From Bolinopsis microptera (lineage: Eukaryota; Ctenophora; Tentaculata; Lobata; Bolinopsidae): a DNA stretch of 64,000 bases. Below, in pieces: positions 21,466-33,100 of the stretch (positions within the stretch are counted from its first letter, which is position 1; the number at the start of each line of letters is the position of its first letter). The stretch spans positions 19,642,265-19,706,264 of the forward strand of contig NC_087078.1 of the NCBI RefSeq assembly GCF_026151205.1. The letters are read 5' to 3'. Both the position numbers and the translations under genes were made by a program. The notes beneath the pieces were generated by a model. It was not told the DNA's origin. It made no database searches and saw only the letters and a program-made list of their open reading frames with translations.

Positions 21466-21943
21466 TATATGTATTATTGATTATGATATTATGTGTGATA
21501 TTATTGTTTCTGTTAATCCCTACTGTTTTTTTTGCCTACTGTTTTATTGACTTTATAAATTTTTGTTTTGTTTTTATCGCTTTGTTTTATTGGTTCCCAA
21601 TGGGTATTAATTTCTACCCGTTTTTATTGCCCAAAGATATTATTTGGGTACTGAAAATTTTTTTTTTAAGGTATTATTGCACTGATTTTTTATTGGGACT
21701 GAATTATTGTTTCTGTTTTTATTGCTTCTGATATTATTGTACTGATATTATTGCTATTATATTATTGCTACTGTTTTATTGATACTGTATTTATCGTACT
21801 GTATTATTAATTTTTATATTATTGCCCACTGTTTTTATTTTTTTCTGATATTATCGCAATGTTTTATTTCCTTTTGTTTTGTTTAAAGTTTTTTTCGCTT
21901 CTGGGTATTATTTTTAATGATATCATCGCCCCACTGATTTTTT
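21466..21943. repeat. T-rich degraded edge of satellite array 2
   Basis: Recognisable fragments of the 15-mer (GATATTATTG, ACTGATATT) are mixed with long T runs and small indels. The pattern could be true decay or poor consensus in a hard-to-sequence array. Confidence 0.6.
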
Positions 21944-22870
21944 TTGGTTACTGATATTATTGCTACTGATATTATTGATACTGATATTATCGCTACTGAT
22001 ATTATTGCTAATGATATTATTGCTACTGATATTATTGCTACTGATATTAATGCTACTGATATTTTTGATACTGATATTATTGCTACTGATATTTTTGATA
22101 CTGATATTATTGCTACTGATATTATTGATACTGATATTATTGATACTGATATTATCGCTACTGATATTATTGATACTGATATTATTGCTACTGATATTAT
22201 TAATACTGATATTATTGCTACTGATATTATCGCTACTGATATTATTGATACTGATATTATCGCTACTAATATTATTAATACTGGTATTATTGCTACTGAT
22301 ATTATTGCTACTGATATTATTGATACTGATATTATTGCTACTGATATTATTGCTACTGATATTATCGCTACTGATATTATTGATACTGATATTATCGCTA
22401 CTAATATTATTAATACTGGTATTATTGCTACTGATATTATTGCTACTGATATTATTAATACTAATATTATTGCTACTGATATTATTGATACTGATATTAT
22501 CGCTACTGATTTATTGCTACTGATATTATTGATACTGATATTATCGCTACTGATATTATTGATACTGATATTATCGCTACTGATATTATTGCTACTGATA
22601 TTATTGATACTGATATTATCGCTACTGATATTATCGCTACTGATATTATTGCTACTGATATTATTGATCTGATATTATCGCTACTGATATTATTGATACT
22701 GATATTATTGCTACTGATATTATTGTTACTGATATTATTGATACTGATATTATTGCTACTGATATTATTGATACTGATATTATCGCTACTGGATATTATT
22801 GCTACTGATATTATTGATACTGATATTATCGCTACTGATATTATTGAAACTGATATTATCGTAATGATTT
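21944..22870. repeat. 15-bp satellite, array 2
   Basis: About 60 copies of TGATATTATTGxTAC with several one-base indels that break the reading frame. Larger blocks also repeat (for example around 22210-22330 and 22330-22450), showing higher-order duplication. Confidence 0.95.
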
Positions 22871-23320
22871 TTTTGATACTGAAAATTTTTTGCTACTGAT
22901 ATTTTTGTACTGTTTTTATTTTTTAATTTAATTTTTAACGCCCCCTGAATTATTGATACAGTTTTTTGTAACTTTTTATTTTTTTCTACTGATTTTATTG
23001 CCCTTTTGTATTTTTGGTATGTTTTTAAATTGGGATGTTTTTTTTGTTTCTGAAAATTATTGGTATGATATTATTGATACTGTTTTTTCGCCTTTAATTT
23101 TTTTTAATTTTTTTGGTTTTTTTTTGGGTTTTGAATTTTTTTTGCTACTGATATTTTTGATACTGAATTATTGCTAGGTTATTATTGCTCTGTTTTTATT
23201 GACCCCTTTTTTATTTTTGTTTTGATATTTTTGTACTGTTTTTTTGCTAAGGGTTTTTATTGCCCATGATATTTTGCTTCGGTTTTTTTTGATTTCTGAT
23301 TTATTGCTAATGTTAAATTT
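22871..23320. repeat. T-rich degraded stretch between arrays 2 and 3
   Basis: Same appearance as 21466-21943: islands such as TGCTACTGATATTTTTG inside T-rich text. Confidence 0.6.
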
Positions 23321-23985
23321 TTGTACTGATATTATTGCTACTGATATTATTGCTACTGTTATTATTGCTACTGATATTTTTGATACTGATATTATTGCTA
23401 CTGATATTTTTGATACTGATATTATTGCTACTGTATTTTTTGATACTGATATTATTGCTACTGTATTATTGATTACTGATATTATTGATATGATATTATC
23501 GCTACTGATATTATTGCTACTGATATTATTGCTACTGATATTATTGATACTGATATTATTGCTACTGATATTATTGATACTGATATTATTGCTACTGATA
23601 TTATTGCTACTGATATTATTGCTACTGATATTATTGCTACTGATATTATTGCTACTGATATTTTTGATACTGATATTATTGCTATGATATTTTGATACTG
23701 ATATTATTGCTACTGATATTATTGATACTGATATTATCGCTACTGATATTATTGCTATGATATTATTGATACTGATATTATCGCTACTGATATTATTGCT
23801 ACTGATATTATTGATACTGATATATTGATACTGATATTATTGATACTGATATTATCGATACTGATATTATTGATACTGATATTATTGCTACTGATATTAT
23901 TGCTACTGATATTATCGCTACTGATATTATTGCTACTGATTTTATTTATACTGATATTATTGCTACTGATATTATTGCTACTGTA
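23321..23985. repeat. 15-bp satellite, array 3
   Basis: About 44 copies of the same unit and orientation, ending about 45 bp before the first putative GPCR exon. Confidence 0.95.
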
Positions 23986-24028
23986 CCACTTCACAATATC
24001 TTACATCCTAACTATCCACTTACTCCAG

Positions 24029-24278
24029 GAGCCCACATGAACAATTGATGAACAGCAACTTGCCAATATGGTGGTCCCTCGACAACCTGTTTCACTTCTG
24101 TCTCTGCCTGTTGGGATTTTCAGTTGTGCCCAACTACTTCACCTGGCATACTCAGTCGGAATGTCTCCAAACTCAACAGACCAAGTCACGTGTACTTATA
24201 TTTTGTGGGAACATTCGATTTGTTTTCTTGTTTTTGTGTCAAAGAATTTCCCTATTAGGGTTGTCAGATGACATAACT
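24029..24278 (+). CDS. Candidate TM exon of the GPCR, frame ambiguous
   Basis: Two frames are open after possible acceptors at 24028 and 24055. One reads LFHFCLCLLGFSVVPNYF and could leave at a donor CAC|GTGTAC near 24191, matching the phase of the next exon. The other reads NMVVPRQPVSLLSLPVGI then QVTCTYILW. The latter matches the TM2 spacing Asn-x9-Leu-Leu-x2-Pro and has a TM3-type Cys, but it lacks the TM2 Asp and ends at a stop after VVR. Confidence 0.3.
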
Positions 24279-27200
24279 ACGAAACTCACGTCACAGCGAA
24301 ACTTGACTGATTGTTTAACTTAAAGATTATAATAAACCACGTAACTCCACTTAAAGGTGGTCACGTGATTTGTGATCTTACAATCCTTAAACTTGACATT
24401 TACAGGTAATTTGTTTATTTGGACGGTTAAAAGAGGATGTGTTGCTGTGGTTACTGTGTGTCTTCCTGCACTTTATTGGAACTTTCTTCTGAAAGAAAAG
24501 CTGGTATGTAGTGTTCCATATTAGATAAAAACATAATCTCATTGATGATATTCGCTGAAACAATCCTATCTCATACTTATCTCAACCTAATGGTAAAAAA
24601 CGTTTTACTTTTTCAGGCGATGTTTTGACGTTTAGAGATGACAGCACAGTTAATCCGGGATTCTGATTTTCCAGGTCCTCGGTGCTCTCAAGTACATAGT
24701 AAGTAGGATAAATTATAACTTTAGGTGCTCTCAAGTACATAGTAAGTAGGATAAATATAAATTATTAGGTGCTCAGATTCTACTTGGAAATAATTCTAAA
24801 TTGTTTATAAATATAAATTTGTAAGGTTAAAAATGATAATTGTTTGTTTGTTCAACGAGATTTTTATTATATCAAAACGTATAAATTGACTTGAGTAACG
24901 TAACCTTGTTAAATCCAGTGACTGAATAAAACTCAATAAATAGTCCGAAAACCTCCATTTTCTAGATATTGGGTGTGCTAATACCACCATTTCTCAGATA
25001 TTGGGTGGTGCTAACACCACCATTTTCTATAGATTGGGTGTGCTAACACCACATTTTTCTAGATATTGGGTGTGCTACACCAACCATTTTCTAGATATTG
25101 GGTGTGCTAACACCACCATTTCTCAGATATTGGGTGTGCTAACACCACCATTTTCTAGATATTGGGTGTGCTAACACCACCATTTTCTAGATATTGGGTG
25201 TGCTAACACCACATTTTCTAGATATTGGGTGTGCTAACACCACCATTTTCTAGATATTGGGGTGTGCTAACACCACCATTTTCTAGATATTGGGTGTGCT
25301 AACACCACCATTTTCTAGATATTGGGTGTGCTAACACCACCATTTCTCAGATATTGGGTGTGCTAACACCACCATTTTCTAGATATTGGGTGTGCTAACA
25401 CCACCTTTTTCTAGATATTGGGTGTGCTAACACCACCATTTTCTAGATATTGGGTGTGCTAAACCACCATTTCTAGATATTGGGTGTGCTACCGTGGATG
25501 ATATACTGTTCGACACAGAACGTAAAGCGATTGAGTTACAAGATTGTCCTTCTTCAGATGTCACTCTCATTTAGCGTCACCTTCTGTCTTCTATTGGAAT
25601 CGTCAACACGTCTCCTGGGTAGTTATTTATGGCACGTGGAATTTTTCCTTTCTGATACTTATTGCCCATGCCAAACTTTAATATGTTATAATCACGGAAC
25701 TTCCCTAAAGCAATCTTGAACCAGGACAAGTCTAATAATAGTAATATTAATAAAGGTATGGTAGTGATATAAGGCTTAGGAAGAATTCGTCATTTCAATA
25801 CTCACCCACTACCAGTACCTATATTATGTTGTTAACTGGTACACTAATACATACTCAATGAATTGACTATGGTTCATTGCCCAACTATTTCAAAACGATA
25901 TTCTATATATTTCTCAGAATATTCTGTCTTAGATTTAAGTGTTCATTATAACAAACAGACATTCTTGGTTTGTTCTACCTTTTATTTATAACCGCTCGCC
26001 ATTATTTATCTATAAAATGGATAATACAGTTTCAATAATGGTATACTGGCGTCTACTACAAGGTCAAGGCTGCTCTTAAGAATAGGATGACCACCGTAGT
26101 CCGCAACTCAGGCACTCTCACGAGCACCACATTATTATGCCAATAAACCGGGTATACTATTAGCGATGCTGTACTGGGAATATTTTGGCGATAAAGTTAT
26201 TATACTGACGTAAAACTTAAAAGCATTAACGACAATTATTACAGGTGCACAAACATATTGTTTCTAAGAGAATAATGGAACCATTTACTTTCTCTCAACG
26301 TATACAAGGGGCACTACCTTTAATGGCACCATTTACCAAGAAGCCTGACTACTAAGGGTAGACATTTTGGTAGACATTAGGGTAGACATTAGGGTAAGAC
26401 ATTTGGGAAGACATTAGGGTACACATTAGGGTAGACAATTAGAGTAGACATTAGGGTAGACATTAGGGTAGACATTAGAGTAGACATTAGGGTAGACATT
26501 AGGGAAGTCATTAGAGTAAACATTAGGGTGGACATTAGAGTAGACAATAGGTTAGACATTAGGGAAGACCATTAGAGTAAACATTAGGGTATACATTAGG
26601 GAAGACATTAGAGTAAACATTTAGGGTAGACATTAGGGTAAACATGTAAGGTAGAAATTAGGGTAGACATTAGAGATAAACATTAGGGTAGAAATTAGGG
26701 TAGACATTATGGTCGACATTAGGGTAGACTTTAGGGTAGAAATTAGGGTAGACATTAGGGAAGACATTAGAGTAGACATTAGGGTAGACATTAGGGTAAA
26801 CATTATAGTATACATTTTACCAAAACCCATAATCATGGGTAGAGTGGACCGCTGCCAGTGTCTCTCATTTCCCAAACCAAAGGAAAGATATTAATTTGAT
26901 TGACCGTTCTCAAATGCAAAATGATACCGAGAATGGAAATCGGTCGCTCGCTTTTCCATCATTCACGGCTTACGATTTGTAATAATTTCGATTTGATTAC
27001 ATGCATATCAGATGCTTGTAAAAATCTCTTTGGGTTGGCGTTCGGGGGTCGTACCTAGTATTTCGGGGTAAGGGTGGTAGTTATCATTATTGCATTAGCT
27101 GAAGTTAATTGAATCTTTATTGCCGAGGTACTGCTGCCCTTAGGTTAGTTCCTTCCCCCTTTAATCTATTACAATGTAAATATGAATGGAAAAAGCGAGC

Positions 27201-30062
27201 GACCGATTTCATTCTCGGTATCATTTTGCATTTGAGAACGGTCAATCAAATTAATATCATTTCCTTTTGTTTGGGAAAGGAGAGACACTGGGCAGCGGCC
27301 CGTCTACCATGAATTATGGGTTTTGGTAAAAATATCTCTCTTTTTGATTATCATGTCCTGGGTACTTTATAAAGTCGAATATAAACTGAGATCTCCATGA
27401 TAATAAGGAGGAAGTTTCAACGATTTCGAATTTTTCCTTAAAAACATTTCATGTGTTTATGTAAGCATATCGGTCCATCCACTGACTCTGAATATACCAA
27501 CTTAATACTCATTTGCAAGTTGACATTAAAATTCATATATATTGACATTAAACTTGTCGTGGCAAAGCAGAATTTGTTGGAATCACGAATGGAGCAAAAT
27601 CTCTCCACCTTTCGCACGTGCAAACTTTGAGCGGACGTTGCATGCGCATCCAACATTGAATCGTCCGTAAATTTTTGCATGTAATTGTTTTATATATAGT
27701 TTGATAAGCATGCAAAGTTTCAAAGTATTTCAAGAAGAACTGTAATCACAACGGCACTCTAAAGTTGACAGAAAATGACGAAAACAGCAATTTTCAGTGA
27801 TTTTAGCAATTTTCTATCAATTTGGGCGTGTCCCCACGTGTGCAACTTTTCGATTTTCAACTTTTAAAACTAGCCTAATGCACAATTTATACCTATAGAA
27901 GCAGAACTGAGCTCCACAACCCAAGGCATGGCCCAACACCAAAGAATACTAAATCGCAAAATTGACGTTTTTTATAAAATAATTCTTCAAAAAAAGCACA
28001 AACTTCAATGACAAATATCTTTATGAAGGAGGCAAGCTAGAAAAACTTTCCGGTAGATTTTCAGAATGCTTGAACAATTATCTAAGGTGATAATTTCCCT
28101 CAGATTTTGAATAAAATTACTCCTTAATGGTTAAATTAATTTTAAAAGTTATTACTTTTGTCAAAAATCAAGTTTTAAAACGGTTAACTTGATGGACGTC
28201 ATCAAGGGTGGTTTATGACGTCAAATAAATTTTTTATACAATGTAAACTAAAGTGTAAACAATTATTTGCAAGACCTGTGGTCGGAAATGGCTGTATCTT
28301 TTATACTTTTGAATTTATGGACACTTAAATATATGGCTACAATTGACTGCAAAGCGCTATCGCCTGAATATATATGTATATCTATCTATGACCCGACAAT
28401 CTGTCGTAAAACAGGGGTTCTAGAAAACCCAATTTCCCGATGCTCCTGAAACCTGAAACTTTTTTTGCAGTCAATTTGGTCAACGTCTAGACGCCCTGAA
28501 AAATTTCAAATCTCTAACTCAATTTTAACATGGTTTTTAGGACACCTGAATATGGCGATTTTGGGTTTTTTAACCGAATTTCGTATAACAGTGCTGGTGA
28601 GTATTTTATGCAATTTCTTAAAAATCTGAACATAACTAATTTTTATTCCTGTCATCTTTGACATCAAATTAGAATGTTTTGAACTAAAAATAAATCTGTC
28701 TGAACGACTTCCGATGAGTCTTAATGCCTGGAAAACTCCTGCCGGAGGCGGCGGCCTTCGGCCGCCGCCTCCGGCCGGAGTGCACGCTTCGCGTGCACAA
28801 AAGAGGCTTGTAACGTGTACCAAAGGGGGTATAATAGTAAAAGGGGTATAATAGTAAATGGGGAACATAGTATTCCCACAATAAATGCAACGGTCGTGCT
28901 TGCCAGCACTGTGATAAAGGTAGACATTAGGGTAGACATTAGGGTAGACATTAGGAAAGAAATTAGGGTAGACATTAGTGTAGGTTTGGATATATGAAGT
29001 GGCCCGACGGTCCTAGTGCCCTACGTTGATGGGAAGTGATGGGCACTTCAAAGTCTTGGCCAGCTCATCTGCTTTTTCATAACCCCACAATCTGATGTGT
29101 GCAGCTATCCATCGGATCTCTAGATTGTTGGTGGATTCGAGTGCATTGAGGGGGTCATAACAGTCTCTAGTAGTTCTACTCCTCTTGTTGGCATAAGTTG
29201 AGAGATATTCGCAATCTTCGAAGATGGCGGTGAGCTCTATTTGATAAACAGTGCAATAATCAGGAAGCTTGAATGATCTTTCCTCTATAAATGTAGTGTT
29301 GTTGTTGTCAGTGGTGATGATATAGCCAGCCCCGCTACCTGAGTATGTGCGTGACCCGTCTGTATACTTATAGCAGGTGATCGTCTCAATGGAGATGTTG
29401 TCGATGGTGTTTTGAAGTGAATTTATATTTTCAATGTTGTCAGCTCCAGGAGTGGTGACTGTTCAACATGTTCATAACTGTGGCATGTTGTGCGAGCTAA
29501 CCTGATAACCAATGGTAGCTCTACGCACCAGCTTAATAAGCTGCTAGTTATACTACTACTAGAATTAAAGTCTAGGAATAACGTCAATGGTGAACGCCCC
29601 CGTGTCGTCCAGGAGGTTTTTAAGGGCTATTAGATGCAGAGTAACTGGTCGAAGCTGTAGCGTCTCTTTTACCACAGGCTAGTAGTAGTTAAGTTGTAAA
29701 ATAACGTTGTTTTACTAATAGAAATGTGCAGTAAAAGTTTATTGACGCATTAATATGGTAATAAGTCATGTCGCTCAATTTAGCATACAAAATCAAATTT
29801 TGTTACATGTTGCATGATGCATATCCCTTTTGCGCCGGCTGGGAAAGTTTGGGGCTTCATGGTCACAAAAACCTATGGATATAACTAAAGTATTATATAA
29901 GCCACGTACCTAAGAAATCACAGCGAACAGAGAGGTCAATTTTATGTTTTATTAAAAGTATTTTGTTAAAAGAAATTTAAAAGCTTTGAAACGTGTGCGT
30001 GGGGGGGGGGAGGTACACTACACTTTTTTACACCATACATAAAAAAGGCAAAAGTGTACACA

Positions 30063-30142
<80 letters not shown>

Positions 30143-33100
30143 CACCACACACACACACAAAAAACCATTAATAAAACCACTTCCGATCAGCCGATTTTAA
30201 AAAACTTAATGATTCGGCTCCTTCAGAGTTCTGTCGGCACTATATCGAAAACACCAGCCCCGTAACTCTTATTGTTTTCTTGATTAGGCCGCTCGGAAAT
30301 CACACGCAAACGAACGAACACACACACAGTACACACACACACATCTTGAGAATATTAGTATTGATATGAACGAGCCCTAGGCACATACAAATATCGTTCA
30401 TGCAAAATCGATGTCATAATCTTTAGTTATTTAACTAAATATGAAAACTTAATTAACGCATTTTTCAGTTCCCAGTCAGAGTTGGTGCTTGTCTCACTGT
30501 ATTGCAACCTCTGTACTGTCGCTCCAATATCCCTCATTGTCTGGAAGTTCCTGATGAGATGGCGTCGTCAGGTCAACTCTAATAGGTAACCCTCATTTTG
30601 GTAATTCATGTTAATAATGCGTACTGAAACAAAATTACTGTTAATTCTAGACTAATATTTGTTCTGTTAAAAATATTACACTGAACGAGGAAATATGTTG
30701 GTATCTGTATTTCTCTAGTACTCGTCAAGTAGTGCTGCCCTAAAAGTTAAATAAGCTCTAATCTATTTTTTTTAAATAACCTAACCAGATAATTTACAAT
30801 ATAACAAACTTACAGTGACCGGACCCCGATCTACAGCAGAACCTGCATCTCAAGCGTGTGCCTCCTCATCATCTGCACCTACCTGCCCTCAGACTTCATC
30901 CACATGCTCCAGCTCCTCTACCGACTGCAAATACTGCCCAACCTCAAGTGGGCGGATCAGAGGTAGAAATTGTTTTTTGGTATCAGTGAAATATTTAAAT
31001 GGGACAATTTTATTGATAAATTATAATCAGGGACTATGTTCATTTCATGTTTCAGTTCTATTGATTTACAAACGTAATCCTCCAGTGACACAGAAGCACT
31101 ACACAAGTTGTTACTGTCAGAAAACTTGAAGATGATTTCAGATATCTTCAAGTATATCTTTGTTGGTGAGACTGATTGTTGATTAAAAATAACTTATAAG
31201 CAACTTGTAGTTTATTGACAAAATACTTGGTGGTTCATTTTGAAACTTGTTTTATAATCAAGTACGTTTTAGCACCTTTTATCCAAACCGAACGATCAAC
31301 TAAAATTAAGATTTTTGACGCGGATGGTAGATACAATTAATTGATCAATTAAGCATCTTTTTAAAATATTATTCCACCCAGGCTTGTTCCCATTATTCTT
31401 GTTGGTGTCGAAACAGTTCAGAGCCCTTCTAGCAGTTGAGGCTTACAGAAAAAGAGAGTTTCTTGTGAAACGTATTTCCCGGATTCTCAAGTGAGTTTCA
31501 AATATCGAATTCTTTATTAAAAGCAAGTTTAATATTTTTAACCAGGCGTCTAGTTACAAGCGTGGGCGATGGCATATTTTAAAGTAATATCTTAAATTTG
31601 TCCGTAGTCAGAATTATTTCTTGACATTTTGTAAGATGGTTTCAACTCAACCATTTCCTCGAATTTCTACTCGTCCACGACCGTGACACTCATCGTTTAA
31701 TCCCACGTTTCAATTATTTACAAATTAACGTTGTGTCTGCTATAAGGGCTGAAGCTGGCAAAAGGAGCTCTGTTATTTCCGTGACATCTGCCGGCGGTGC
31801 TCAACGGTCCTTCTCTGTTGTCATTAACGAACACCACCTCTGTCTACACGCTCACGAGTTGAATGAACTTCGTGCTGATTTCCAGGTTGGTCACTGAATG
31901 GGAACACAAGGAAATATTTTTCATTCGTGAAATAATTTCAAGAATGTACTCCAATGGACCAATGAAGTGTGGATTATATTTACTAATACTATAGTAGGAA
32001 CCCGTATAACCCTAAAATGGTTAATTTTGGGCTCTAAAACTCCTATTTCTTGGCCTATTTTTTATTTTTTCATGCTGATTTGGAGGCCATTAAAACATTT
32101 GACCAAGTCAAAAAAGTTTCAGTTGTATATCTTTTAAGGTTTTTGCGGAAATTCGCGTTAAAGTTGATGCCGTGGTGTCAGTAAAATGGTACGGATAAAT
32201 ATATATATATAATTATATATCGTCTCACTTTATATATAGTAAGATGGGCGGATTATAAAATTTTATGACTACCAGTCCACAATTTATCATTATCCTTACC
32301 TACCATACATCAGTCCATCGGTTCTGCAGTGATGTGTGACACTTTATCTTGTAATTCTAATATGATGTGTGACACTGTATCTTGTAATTCTAATATGATG
32401 TGTGACACTGTATCTTGTAATTCTAATATGATTCGATTTCATGGTTTACGATGAAATACCTTATCGGACCTTATTTGGACGGACATTACTTGAACGCTGG
32501 AGGCCCTAACGTTCATCTTAATGTCCGTTCAAATAAAGTCCGTTCAATTAATGTTTGTCCAAGTTAAAGTCCGTTGAAATTTTTTCAAAAATTTTTCCAT
32601 TTCGAACTTTTTGTCCAGAATATGACAACTTTTTAATTTCAGTCAATTTCAATAACTATCATTAAACTAAACTATATCGTTGAATCAATAAAAACAAGGT
32701 ATTTTTCTTGCTTACTGTATGAAAAATGGATTTAAAAATCATTTGCTAAAATTTAAAAAACGTCAAAAAAAAGATGAAAAAAATTCGGATTTTTGATGGT
32801 TTTAAACGCCTTCTAGCGTTCATATTAATGTCCGTTCATAATTATGTCCGTTCAAGTAATGTCCGTCCAAATAAGGTCCGATAAGGTATTCAAAAACAAT
32901 GAATAAACACCCCTATTCCAGCAGGAGTGTCTGCCAAATCAGTCTTGTCTTGTGAAAAGTAGCCTGGAGTTGGTGAAGATCCCCCTGGATTGTGACTACA
33001 CGACTGATTATACTGATCATGTGAATAGCGTTGCTCGAATGGCGGATTGTAATGCCCCTGCTATTGATTTGTCCTGTCTCAAGATAGACCTTCATCAGCT

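Noticed and set aside
17566..24040. (TDIIATDIID)n proteins in the 15-bp satellites
   Set aside because: Open in several frames because 15 is a multiple of three; indels break them and there is no splice or start context.
28741..28798. Bacterial-type terminators or bacterial contamination
   Set aside because: The hairpins lie inside a dispersed repeat of the host genome and are not followed by T runs.
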